From Kluyvera genomosp. 1 (lineage in GTDB: Bacteria; Pseudomonadota; Gammaproteobacteria; Enterobacterales; Enterobacteriaceae): a DNA stretch of 64,000 nt. The stretch covers positions 116,094-180,093 of the forward strand of contig NZ_LGHZ01000018.1 of NCBI RefSeq assembly GCF_001266615.1, written 5' to 3'. A program made the translations under genes and the position numbers. The notes beneath the pieces are model-generated. The model worked only from the letters and a program-made list of their open reading frames with translations, was not told the DNA's origin and did not search any database. Positions 23,953 to 32,073 of the stretch are shown in pieces (within the stretch, counting starts at the first letter, position 1; every line of letters begins with the position of its first letter).

Positions 23953-23989
23953 AGTCGTTCACACTTTTGCAACATGAAGGGTCGATTAC

Positions 23990-24013
23990 TGCGATTATCG
24001 CACTGTCGGTGCG
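23990..24013. promoter_or_regulatory. Overlapping inverted repeats, candidate IclR-type operator
   Basis: TGCGAT-T-ATCGCA (23990-24002) is a perfect dyad and overlaps a second dyad CGCAC-TGTCG-GTGCG (23999-24013). Both lie in the 152-base divergent gap, about 40 bases before the regulator start and about 90 before the operon start. This position suits repression or activation of both directions. Identification rests on symmetry and location only. Confidence 0.45.
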
Positions 24014-24104
24014 ATTAACAACCAACCTGTCCGAATTCTGCGTTGTCGCTCACCGCTTCCATTGAAATACTCAGGCAACAGTTAGTTAACAATTGAGGTG
24101 AGAA

Positions 24105-24926
24105 ATGGTTAGCGGATTTACTCAGATCGTCGCCGTTATCGGGCACCCTATTACTCAGGTGAAATCACCAGAAAACTTTAACCAATACTTCGCCAGCCAA
24201 AGCATGGACAAGGTGATGATTCCGGTGGATATCGCGCCAGAGGCGGTTGCCGATTACCTGAAAGCGCTGCGCGGCTGGGACAACATGAGCGGTATTTTGG
24301 TTACCGTTCCGCATAAACAACGCGTAGCCGGGCTGCTTGATACCCTGACGCCGCGCGCCCGCCATCTGAATGCCGTGAACTGCGTGCGCAAGCTGCCTGA
24401 CGGGCGTTTAGAAGGCGACATGCTGGACGGCGTCGGATTCCAGCGTGCCGCCGAGGCACATGGCTTCGAAGCCGCAGGCAAGCGCGCCCTGCTCTCCGGC
24501 TGCGGCGGCGTCGGTAGCGCCATCGCCTGGGGTCTATGCGAAGCGGGGATCCACACGCTGGCGCTCTACGACCGCGACGATGCTAGCCGTCAACGACTGG
24601 AAAACCGTCTGGCAACCCACTTCCCGACCGTGCATGTGACAGCGCTGCCCGCATCGCTGGCCGAATTCGATCTGCTGGTCAACGGTTCTCCGGCCGGTAT
24701 GGCGGGTTTTGATTCACTGCCGCTGTCACCGGAGCTCCTTGAAACGCTAAACAGCAAAACTCACGTTGCCGATGTGGTAACGGCCCCGGTCATCACCCCA
24801 CTGCTGACATTTGCTCGCCAACGCGGATGCCGTACCCAAACCGGTCCTGAAATGGCGCTGGCGCAGATGCATTTGATGGGCGAATTCATCGGCGCAATCC
24901 CACAACCGCAAGAGGCTAGCGCATGA
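24105..24926 (+). CDS. Shikimate/quinate dehydrogenase-like NAD(P) oxidoreductase (AroE family)
   Basis: This 273-residue protein has an AroE substrate domain (about 1-110) and an NAD(P)-binding Rossmann domain with GCGGVGSA at 132-139. The catalytic pair is in place as Lys71 (VTVPHK) and Asp108 (GDMLDG), with Asn92. In biosynthetic AroE two serines of HSKSP hold the substrate carboxylate; here the segment reads TQVKSP, so the first serine is Val19 and only Ser21 remains. A changed substrate is therefore likely. It is first in the operon and overlaps the next gene by ATGA. It probably interconverts a ring alcohol and ketone rather than serving the shikimate pathway. Confidence 0.82.
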   Translation: MVSGFTQIVAVIGHPITQVKSPENFNQYFASQSMDKVMIPVDIAPEAVADYLKALRGWDNMSGILVTVPHKQRVAGLLDTLTPRARHLNAVNCVRKLPDGRLEGDMLDGVGFQRAAEAHGFEAAGKRALLSGCGGVGSAIAWGLCEAGIHTLALYDRDDASRQRLENRLATHFPTVHVTALPASLAEFDLLVNGSPAGMAGFDSLPLSPELLETLNSKTHVADVVTAPVITPLLTFARQRGCRTQTGPEMALAQMHLMGEFIGAIPQPQEASA

Positions 24927-26617
24927 AAAGCTGGGATGTGATTGTCATCGGCAGCGGCGCGGCGGGTTTTGCCGCCGCCGTCACCGCCTGCTGCAAGGGG
25001 TTATCCGTGCTGATGCTGGAGAAAGCCCCACACTTTGGCGGCACCTCGGCAATTTCTGGCGGTGCGGTTTGGATAAACGACACCGATCAGGCGCGTAAGC
25101 TTGGTAAAAGCGGCTCGCCCGAAGAGATGAAAACTTACCTGCGCACCATCATTGGTGAGGCTAATTACCGGCCGGAACTGGTGGATGCGTTTGTGCAAGC
25201 CGGGCGCGAAGCGCTGGCCTTTTTAGAGCAGGAAGGTGCGGTAAAGTACAGCCTGCGTCCACTATCACCGGATTATTACCCGTATGAACCCGGCGCGGTC
25301 GACGTTGGCCGTGCACTGGAAGTGGTGGAATACGACGGGCGTGAGCTGGGTGAGCATTTCCGTACCCTGCGCGCGCCGCCACCGGGCATGCTGCTGTTTG
25401 GCGGCATGATGGTTAACCGTGTCGATATCCAGCATTTCCTCGATATGCGCCGCTCATGGACCTCTTTGCGCCACTGCGGCAAGCTCCTGCTACGTTACGG
25501 TCGCGACCGTCTGCGCCACCACCGTGGTACCCGGCTGGCGATGGGCAATGCCCTGATTGCCCGCATGGCCACGCTGGCGCTGCGTAAAGGTCTGGAATTA
25601 CAGCTTAACGTCACGGTGAAGTCGCTCATCGAGCACAACGGCCGGGTGACCGGCGTTGAAATTGAACGAGATGGTCAATCCTCAACGCTGCACGCTCGCC
25701 ACGGTGTGGTGCTGGCGGCGGGTGGTTTTGCCGCCGGGCGCATCGCCCCACAGTTCCGTCCGGCTACTCAGCAGCATTACACCATGTCACCCGCAACCAA
25801 CGATGGCGCGGCGCTCCAGCTTGGAGTGAGCGTGGATGCCCAACAGGGCGCTGACCTTCCCTCCAACTTTTTCTGGGCACCCGTTTCCGTACTGCGTCAC
25901 CCAGACGGTAGTGAAGAGCGCTTCCCGCATCTGGTGACCGACCGCGCCAAACCTGGCGTCATCGCCGTCAATCAGCGCGGCGTACGCTTCGTCAATGAAT
26001 CCAACTCCTATCACCATTTTGCCAGCGCCATGCAGCAGCAGGCGGAAAACGCCCCCTGCTTTTTACTCTGCGATGCGCAGGCGATGAAGAGCTACGGTTT
26101 GGGGCTGGCGCGCCCATCACCGGTGAACAACGATGCGCTGGTAAGCGCAGGCTATCTGTTTAAAGCACAAAGCCTTCGGGAACTCGCACAACAGCTCGGT
26201 ATTGAACCACAAGAGCTAGAGCAAACCGTCTCTCGCTATAACCGCGATGCGCAGGAAGGCCACGACAGCCAATTCAACAAAGGCGGTAACAGCTACAACC
26301 GTGCAATGGGTGATGCCGCCCACCAGCCTAATGCCTGTAACGCCCCGCTCATCGCGGCACCTTTTTACGCCGTCAAAGTTTTTACCGGCGATTTAGGCAC
26401 TTCACGCGGACTGGTCACCACCGCCGATGCGCAGGTAGTGAATCAGCAAGGCACACCTATCTGCGGACTGTACGCGGTCGGCAACGATATGGATTCAGTC
26501 ATGGCTGGCACCTATCCCGGCCCCGGCATCACCCTCGGCCCTGCGCTGACTTTTGGCTACCTGGCCGCCGTACATATGGCTCAACAATCCCCACTCACTT
26601 CTGGAGAAACAGCATGA
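24923..26617 (+). CDS. FAD-dependent oxidoreductase, 3-ketosteroid delta1-dehydrogenase-like
   Basis: This 564-residue flavoprotein of the FAD_binding_2 (fumarate reductase / KSTD) superfamily has the dinucleotide motif GSGAAG at 10-15, the ribose-binding Glu33, and the FAD loop GGTSAISGG at 39-47. The C-terminal segment from 520 (GNDMDSVMAGTYPGPGITLG) contains Tyr531 and Gly535, whose spacing matches the Tyr487/Gly491 pair that polarises the ketone in KSTD. Such enzymes remove hydrogens next to a ring ketone. No signal peptide or haem motif is seen, which argues against a periplasmic fumarate reductase. The gene overlaps both neighbours by ATGA. The exact substrate is unknown. Confidence 0.82.
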   Translation: MKSWDVIVIGSGAAGFAAAVTACCKGLSVLMLEKAPHFGGTSAISGGAVWINDTDQARKLGKSGSPEEMKTYLRTIIGEANYRPELVDAFVQAGREALAFLEQEGAVKYSLRPLSPDYYPYEPGAVDVGRALEVVEYDGRELGEHFRTLRAPPPGMLLFGGMMVNRVDIQHFLDMRRSWTSLRHCGKLLLRYGRDRLRHHRGTRLAMGNALIARMATLALRKGLELQLNVTVKSLIEHNGRVTGVEIERDGQSSTLHARHGVVLAAGGFAAGRIAPQFRPATQQHYTMSPATNDGAALQLGVSVDAQQGADLPSNFFWAPVSVLRHPDGSEERFPHLVTDRAKPGVIAVNQRGVRFVNESNSYHHFASAMQQQAENAPCFLLCDAQAMKSYGLGLARPSPVNNDALVSAGYLFKAQSLRELAQQLGIEPQELEQTVSRYNRDAQEGHDSQFNKGGNSYNRAMGDAAHQPNACNAPLIAAPFYAVKVFTGDLGTSRGLVTTADAQVVNQQGTPICGLYAVGNDMDSVMAGTYPGPGITLGPALTFGYLAAVHMAQQSPLTSGETA

Positions 26618-26934
26618 TTTATGAAAAACGCACTTACACCATCAATCCACTGAAAATGGCCGACTGGCTGGCGCTGTATAAAAGCGATGCTTACGCGGTG
26701 CAGACTGAGCACCTGGGCAAGCTGATTGGCTTTTTCTTTACCGAGATAGGCGTAGTGAATCAGGTCGTGCATATCTGGGCCTATGAAAGTCTCGATGACC
26801 GTCTGGTGCGTCGGGGTCGCATGGCGCAGGACGAGCGCTGGCTGACCTTCTCTCGCAAAAACCGCGAGCTGGCGGCGGTAGAACGTCTGGAGTCGGTACT
26901 GATGCGCCCGACCGATTTCTCGCCGCTGCAATAA
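26614..26934 (+). CDS. NIPSNAP-family protein
   Basis: This 106-residue protein starts MIYEKRTYTINPLKMADWLA, with GFFFTEIGVVNQVVHIWAY in the middle, and has the single ferredoxin-like alpha-beta barrel of NIPSNAP domains. Bacterial NIPSNAP proteins commonly lie in catabolic operons, but their biochemical role is not established. It is placed between the two flavoprotein genes, overlapping the first by four bases and 11 bases before the second. This suggests a function tied to the desaturation steps. Confidence 0.8.
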   Translation: MIYEKRTYTINPLKMADWLALYKSDAYAVQTEHLGKLIGFFFTEIGVVNQVVHIWAYESLDDRLVRRGRMAQDERWLTFSRKNRELAAVERLESVLMRPTDFSPLQ

Positions 26935-26945
26935 GGAATAAGACG

Positions 26946-28640
26946 ATGAGCAGGCATGTCGAGGTGGATCTGCTGGTAGTGGGCTCCGGGGCCGCGGGGC
27001 TGGCGACCGCCGTCACCGCTGCGCTGCATGGCGCACGAGTGCTGGTTGCCGAAAAAGAGGCCGTTATCGGCGGCACCAGTGCCTGGTCCGGTGGTTGGCT
27101 GTGGATCCCGCAAAACCCCCTCGCCCGCGAGGAAGGGATTATTGAAGACGACGCCGCACCGCTGGCCTATTTGCAGGCGGAAATGGGTGGGCTTCCTGCC
27201 GACGCACGCCTGCGCACTTTCTTACGCTACGGCCCAGAGATGGTGGACTTTTTCCGCCGGAACACGGCGGTCCAGTTTCTCTCCGGCAGCAAAATGCCGG
27301 ACTTTCACAACAGCCACGGTTTTGCCACCGGTGGACGCTCGGTGACGGCTCAACCCTATGATGCCAGAGGGCTAGGGAATTGGCTCCATCGCCTGCGCCC
27401 GCCATTGGAAACCATCAGTCTGGCTGGCATGGGGATCGCCGGGGGCGCGGATATGGCGCACTTTTTTAACGCCACCCGTTCACCGCGTTCGGCGCTGTAT
27501 GCCGCCCGCCGCTTGATGCGTCATGGCTGGCAGCGTTTGCGTTACGGGCGTGGTCGCCACCTGGTCAACGGCAATGCGCTGATGGCTCGCCTGCTGCGTT
27601 CCGCCCTCGATGCCGGCGTCCGTTTCCAGCTTAATGCCCCAGTGTCACGACTGCTGAAGGATGAAAACAGCATCACGGGCGCAATCCTTGCCAGCGATGA
27701 GGGCCAGATTCAGGTCAATGCGCAGGCCGTCGTGTTGGCCTGCGGCGGCTTCCCGCACGATAAACAGCGCCTGGCGCAACACGTTCCACACGCCAGTCAG
27801 GGCTACGGTCACTTTTCTGCGGCACCACCGAGCAACCAGGGTGACGGCATTCGTCTAGGCGAAACCGTCGGCGGGCAGTTTGATACGACGCTGAAAAACC
27901 CCATGGCCTGGGCACCGGTTTCACGCGTCTCATCCGCCAGCGGCTTACCGCTCGCTTTCCCACATTTGGTGGAAAGGGCCAAACCGGGATTTCTCGCGGT
28001 ACGCCCAAACGGCAGGCGTTTCGTTAATGAAGCCGATTCGTATCACGACTTTATCGCAGCGCTGATTGATGCCACGCCGGATGGCGAACAGCCACAGGCC
28101 TGGCTTATCGCTGACAGCCGCGCATTGCATCGTTATGGCCTGGGGCATGCGCGCCCGACGCCGTTTCCGGTCGAAGCCTGGTTGCGTACCGGCTATTTGC
28201 AAAGCGCACCAACGCTTGAGGCGCTGGCGGAAAAATGCGGCATTGACCGCACCGCACTTGGCGAAACGGTTGCACGTTTCAATAGTTTCGCCCATCAGGG
28301 ACGCGATGATGACTTTCAACGCGGGGCGTCTGCCTACAACTGCGCCCAGGGCGATGCTCGCCATCAGCCCAATCCGACGCTGGGAGCATTAGAACGGGCA
28401 CCGTATTACGCCGTGCGCATCCTACCCGGTTCGCTCGGCTCCTTTAGCGGCCTGAAAACCGATGAACAAGCGCGTGTATTAAACGCCGAGCAGCAGCCCA
28501 TCCCCGGCCTCTTTGCCGTGGGTAACGATATGTCGAGCGTGATGCAGGGGTACTACCCCAGCGGCGGCATCACGCTCGGCCCTGCCATGACCTTTGGTTA
28601 TCTGGTGGGAAAAAACCTGTCCGCCGCGCTAAAGAACTAA
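26946..28640 (+). CDS. Second FAD-dependent oxidoreductase, 3-ketosteroid delta1-dehydrogenase-like
   Basis: This 564-residue paralogue of the flavoprotein two genes upstream has GSGAAG at 13-18, Glu36, the loop GGTSAWSGG, a shared central segment LVERAKPGFLAVRPNGRRFV, and the C-terminal GNDMSSVMQGYYPSGG starting at 526. Tyr537 and Gly541 keep the KSTD-type spacing. The two proteins are the same length but clearly diverged, as expected if each acts on a different ring intermediate, for example two successive desaturations leading to an aromatic product. That reading is inference. Confidence 0.82.
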   Translation: MSRHVEVDLLVVGSGAAGLATAVTAALHGARVLVAEKEAVIGGTSAWSGGWLWIPQNPLAREEGIIEDDAAPLAYLQAEMGGLPADARLRTFLRYGPEMVDFFRRNTAVQFLSGSKMPDFHNSHGFATGGRSVTAQPYDARGLGNWLHRLRPPLETISLAGMGIAGGADMAHFFNATRSPRSALYAARRLMRHGWQRLRYGRGRHLVNGNALMARLLRSALDAGVRFQLNAPVSRLLKDENSITGAILASDEGQIQVNAQAVVLACGGFPHDKQRLAQHVPHASQGYGHFSAAPPSNQGDGIRLGETVGGQFDTTLKNPMAWAPVSRVSSASGLPLAFPHLVERAKPGFLAVRPNGRRFVNEADSYHDFIAALIDATPDGEQPQAWLIADSRALHRYGLGHARPTPFPVEAWLRTGYLQSAPTLEALAEKCGIDRTALGETVARFNSFAHQGRDDDFQRGASAYNCAQGDARHQPNPTLGALERAPYYAVRILPGSLGSFSGLKTDEQARVLNAEQQPIPGLFAVGNDMSSVMQGYYPSGGITLGPAMTFGYLVGKNLSAALKN

Positions 28641-28716
28641 AAACACCTACGCATTTTTGCCAACGGAAGGCGCCAAACATAACAAAAACCTTACCTGCAA
28701 CTGTACTGGAGTCTTT

Positions 28717-29520
28717 ATGAATATGCGTTCACTGTCCCTTGCCGCACTCACTATGCTCGACGTTCCACCGCCCGAGCAGGTCCGCATCGCTGCCCATACG
28801 GGTTACAGCCACGTGGGCCTTCGGCTACTGCCCGCAACCCCTGACGACCCGAACTACGACATGCTCGGCGATACGCCGAGGGTGCGTGATACACTCGCAG
28901 CCCTGCGCGATACCGGTATTCACGTCTCCGACGTTGAGATCGTGCGTTTAACGCCGGACTTCAGCCTTGATGCGCTACAGCCCTTCTTCGAAACCGCCGC
29001 CCGCCTGGAAGCACAGCAGGTGCTGGTGGCCGGGAATGACAGCGACCTGCGACGTAGTGCGGATAATCTGGCTCGACTGGCACAGGCGGGAGAAACCTAC
29101 GGCCTGACCATGAATCTGGAACCCATGCCCTGGACCCAGATTCGCACTATCGCTGATGCTCAGACGCTGATCGATGCCAGCGGCCAAAGCAACGTTGGTA
29201 TTCTGGTCGACGCGATCCATTTTTGGCGTGCAGGGGAATCTCTGGACGCCCTGAAGGCTCTGACCCCGCAACAGCTCAACTATATGCAGCTGTGTGATGC
29301 CCCGGCGTTAATTCCCACCGATACACAAGAGCTTATCTACCAGGCCCGCTGCGCGCGTCAGGTTCCGGGTGAAGGCGGGCTGGATTTGCGCGGCTTGATG
29401 GCCGCACTGCCCGCCACGCTACCGATCTCGGTGGAAGTGCCGCTGGCCGGTGCTCAAGGAGCACTGCCAGCCCAACAACGCGCCCAGCTGCTGTTTAACG
29501 CTGCACAATCCTTCCTGTAA
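28717..29520 (+). CDS. Sugar phosphate isomerase/epimerase-like TIM barrel protein (AP_endonuc_2 family)
   Basis: This 267-residue protein has the xylose-isomerase-like TIM barrel. Probable metal ligands are the Glu in NLEPMPW, the Asp in LVDAIHFWR and the Glu in SVEVPL, and GEGGLDLRGL follows the usual family pattern. The fold includes 3-dehydroshikimate dehydratases of the AsbF/QuiC type, inosose dehydratases and isomerases. In this operon a dehydratase or isomerase of a hydroaromatic acid is plausible. The ATG at 28717 follows TGGAG; the frame upstream is open for 20 codons without family resemblance. A 76-base gap separates it from the preceding gene. Confidence 0.78.
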   Translation: MNMRSLSLAALTMLDVPPPEQVRIAAHTGYSHVGLRLLPATPDDPNYDMLGDTPRVRDTLAALRDTGIHVSDVEIVRLTPDFSLDALQPFFETAARLEAQQVLVAGNDSDLRRSADNLARLAQAGETYGLTMNLEPMPWTQIRTIADAQTLIDASGQSNVGILVDAIHFWRAGESLDALKALTPQQLNYMQLCDAPALIPTDTQELIYQARCARQVPGEGGLDLRGLMAALPATLPISVEVPLAGAQGALPAQQRAQLLFNAAQSFL

Positions 29521-29533
29521 ACAGGAGCTCGCT

Positions 29534-30898
29534 ATGTCACAGACTCAACGCCTGGATGTCAGAGAACTCATAAACTCCAACCCGCTCAGCCGTTACCAGA
29601 AACTGGTTATTTTCCTGGGTTTCTGCGTGATTGCGCTCGACGGATTCGATATCGCCATTATGGGGTTCATCGCCCCCACGCTGAAGCAAGAATGGGGCGT
29701 CAGCAACCATGAGCTCGGCTTTGTCATCAGCACGGCGCTGATTGGCCTCGCCCTCGGTGCCCTCTTCTCCGGGCCGCTCGCCGACTGGCTGGGGCGCAAA
29801 AAAATCATCATTAATAGCGTCTTTTTCTTTGGCTTCTGGACCATTGCCACCGCCTTTTCGCAGAACATCGAACAGATGATCTTTTTCCGCTTTATGACTG
29901 GCCTGGGCCTTGGCGCCGCCATGCCGAATATGAGCACGTTGGTCTCGGAGTATGCGCCGGAACGCCAGCGCTCATTTATTATCACCGTGATTTTCTGCGG
30001 ATTTACCTTCGGTGCTGCGATTGGTGGATTTGCCGCTTCGTGGCTGATCCCTCAGTTCGGCTGGCATTCACTGATGGCGCTGGGTGGGGTTCTGCCGCTG
30101 TTGTTTGCACCACTTCTTATCTGGAAGCTGCCGGAATCGGCGCGTTTTCTGGTGATAAAACAGGCGCCTGTCGCCCGTATTCACGCCATTTTGCAGCGTT
30201 TTTATCCCGGCCAGGTGAGCGAGAACGTCAGCTTTATCCTGCCGCAGCAGCCGATTAAAAGCAGCGCCATGCGTATTGTGCTGTCGCGCGATTATCTGTT
30301 CGGTTCGCTGATGCTGTGGCTGGTCTATTTTATGGGGCTGTTTCTGGTCTATATCCTCGGCAGCTGGCTGCCAACGTTGGTGAAAGAGATTGGCCTGACG
30401 GTCAGCCAGGCCGCCATCATGACTGCACTGTATCAGGCAGGCGGTACCGTCGGGTCGCTGTTTGCCGGCTGGCTGATGGATAAGATCAACCCGCACCGGG
30501 CGCTAGGGATTATTTTTGCCGTGGGTGGTGTGTTCACCATGGCCATTGGCTACGCCGGGGTGAATTTCCCACTGCTGTGTTCGCTGGCCTTTATCAGCGG
30601 TGCCTGCCTGAACGGCGCGAATACCGGAATGAACGCGCTATCGGCCCGGTTCTATCCTACCCAAGCGCGCGCCACCGGCTCCAGCTGGATGCACGGCGTT
30701 GGCCGTATCGGGGCGATTCTGAGCGCCTTTGCCGGTGCCGAAATGCTGGCAATGGGGCTCGATTTCAGATCGGTATTCCTGATTCTGGGGATCCCGGCGG
30801 CGTTAACCGTCCTCGGTCTGGCCGCTAAAAGCTACTGGGCCGCTGGCCCCGTCGAGAATAAACCCGCCATCACCGCATCGCTGAGGAGCCCATCATGA
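29534..30898 (+). CDS. MFS transporter, aromatic acid:H+ symporter (AAHS) type
   Basis: This 454-residue inner-membrane protein has twelve predicted helices. The first helix has the AAHS-type motif DGFD at 36-39 (PcaK, BenK and MhpT carry DGxD here). The MFS loop motif is GPLADWLGRKK after helix 2, and PESARFL follows helix 6. It is probably the uptake system of the operon for an aromatic or hydroaromatic carboxylate. The ATG at 29534 follows ACAGGAG; the longer frame runs into the preceding gene. Its stop overlaps the next start by ATGA. Confidence 0.85.
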   Translation: MSQTQRLDVRELINSNPLSRYQKLVIFLGFCVIALDGFDIAIMGFIAPTLKQEWGVSNHELGFVISTALIGLALGALFSGPLADWLGRKKIIINSVFFFGFWTIATAFSQNIEQMIFFRFMTGLGLGAAMPNMSTLVSEYAPERQRSFIITVIFCGFTFGAAIGGFAASWLIPQFGWHSLMALGGVLPLLFAPLLIWKLPESARFLVIKQAPVARIHAILQRFYPGQVSENVSFILPQQPIKSSAMRIVLSRDYLFGSLMLWLVYFMGLFLVYILGSWLPTLVKEIGLTVSQAAIMTALYQAGGTVGSLFAGWLMDKINPHRALGIIFAVGGVFTMAIGYAGVNFPLLCSLAFISGACLNGANTGMNALSARFYPTQARATGSSWMHGVGRIGAILSAFAGAEMLAMGLDFRSVFLILGIPAALTVLGLAAKSYWAAGPVENKPAITASLRSPS

Positions 30899-31914
30899 GT
30901 CGTATTCGTCTTGCCGTTATTGGCGCCGGTGCCATCGGGCGTAAACATATTGAGGTGATCAGTCAGGTGCCACAGGCGGAACTGGTGGCCATTGCCGACC
31001 CATCTCCGCAGGCCGAGGCGTTAGCAACATCATTAGGCGTGACGTGGTATGGCGACGTGGAGACCATGCTGGAACACGAAAAGCCGCAGGGGGTGATTAA
31101 CGCCACGCCGAATACGCTGCACGTTCCCTGCGCCATCGCCTGTATCGAACGGGGGATCCCGGTGCTGGTAGAGAAGCCCGTGGCCGAGTCACCGAAACGC
31201 GCGCAGGAACTGGTTTTAGCCGCACAAAAACACGGCGTGCCGGTGTTGGTCGGCCATCACCGGCGACATAACGCGCTGACCGCCGCGGCAAAAGCGCTAA
31301 TTGAGAACGGAGATCTGGGCAAGATTGTGGCGGTATCTGCACATTGGATGCTGCAAAAGCCCGACGACTACTTTGATGTCGCCTGGCGTCGTGAGCCGGG
31401 TGCTGGGCCGCTGCTGGTCAACCTGGTGCATGACATCGATCTTTTACGCTACCTGTTGGGTGAAATTGAAGAGGTGCAGGCAATGACCTCCAACGCGACC
31501 CGCGGTTTTGCTAACGAAGACAGCGCGGTGGTGAATCTACGCTTTGCCTGCGGCGCATTGGGCAGCGCGGTGCTAAGCGACTGCGGTGTCAGCCCGTGGA
31601 GCTGGGAGATGAACTCGGCGGAGAACGTCATCTACGCCCACACGCCGGAGAACTGCTATTTGATTTCCGGCAGCAAAGGGGCGCTGGCCATTCCGCAAAT
31701 GCGATGGTGGCGCTACGGCGAGCAAAGCGGCTGGCACGCTCCTCTGTTGCAGGAAACACTGGCTGTTGAGCCGATCGACCCGTTTATTCTGCAACTGCGC
31801 CATTTCCTGCAGGTGATTACCGGTGAGGCCGCGCCTATTATTGATGCCGCCGATGCGTTACGCTCACTCGAAGTGATCGACAAAATTCGCCTGATGGCAC
31901 CTAACGCCGCGTAA
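30895..31914 (+). CDS. Gfo/Idh/MocA-family NAD(P) oxidoreductase
   Basis: This 339-residue protein has an N-terminal Rossmann domain with GAGAIGRKH near residues 9-17, the characteristic EKPVAES motif (about 95-101), GHHRRHN, and a C-terminal beta-sheet domain with the LVHDIDLLRYL segment. Family members oxidise sugar, inositol or cyclitol hydroxyls and occasionally shikimate-like rings. It is last in the operon and is followed by a terminator hairpin. It could carry out a second alcohol oxidation in the pathway. No closer identity is recognisable. Confidence 0.82.
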   Translation: MSRIRLAVIGAGAIGRKHIEVISQVPQAELVAIADPSPQAEALATSLGVTWYGDVETMLEHEKPQGVINATPNTLHVPCAIACIERGIPVLVEKPVAESPKRAQELVLAAQKHGVPVLVGHHRRHNALTAAAKALIENGDLGKIVAVSAHWMLQKPDDYFDVAWRREPGAGPLLVNLVHDIDLLRYLLGEIEEVQAMTSNATRGFANEDSAVVNLRFACGALGSAVLSDCGVSPWSWEMNSAENVIYAHTPENCYLISGSKGALAIPQMRWWRYGEQSGWHAPLLQETLAVEPIDPFILQLRHFLQVITGEAAPIIDAADALRSLEVIDKIRLMAPNAA

Positions 31915-31919
31915 ACGCT

Positions 31920-31957
31920 CCCGTAGCCCGGTGGCATTCTCACCATTGGGCTACGGG
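31920..31957 (+). terminator. Terminator hairpin of the accessory operon
   Basis: A perfect 10-bp stem CCCGTAGCCC / GGGCTACGGG with an inner GGTGG/CACC pairing is followed by TTTCTGT, immediately after the last gene. Its GTAGCCCGG sequence also resembles enteric REP units, so it may be a REP remnant that acts as a 3' hairpin. Confidence 0.6.
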
Positions 31958-32073
31958 TTTCTGTCTCGATTCCGCACAAATGATTCAATAATGTAATATT
32001 TGTTAATTAAGCGTCTGTTTACCCTGCCCGCTCCCCGCACTACACTACCCCCAGCTTTTATCTTGAGGTGGGA

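Noticed and set aside
28641..28716. Internal promoter or terminator in the gap before the TIM-barrel gene
   Set aside because: No hairpin with T run and no convincing -10/-35 pair was seen, so the operon is treated as continuous.
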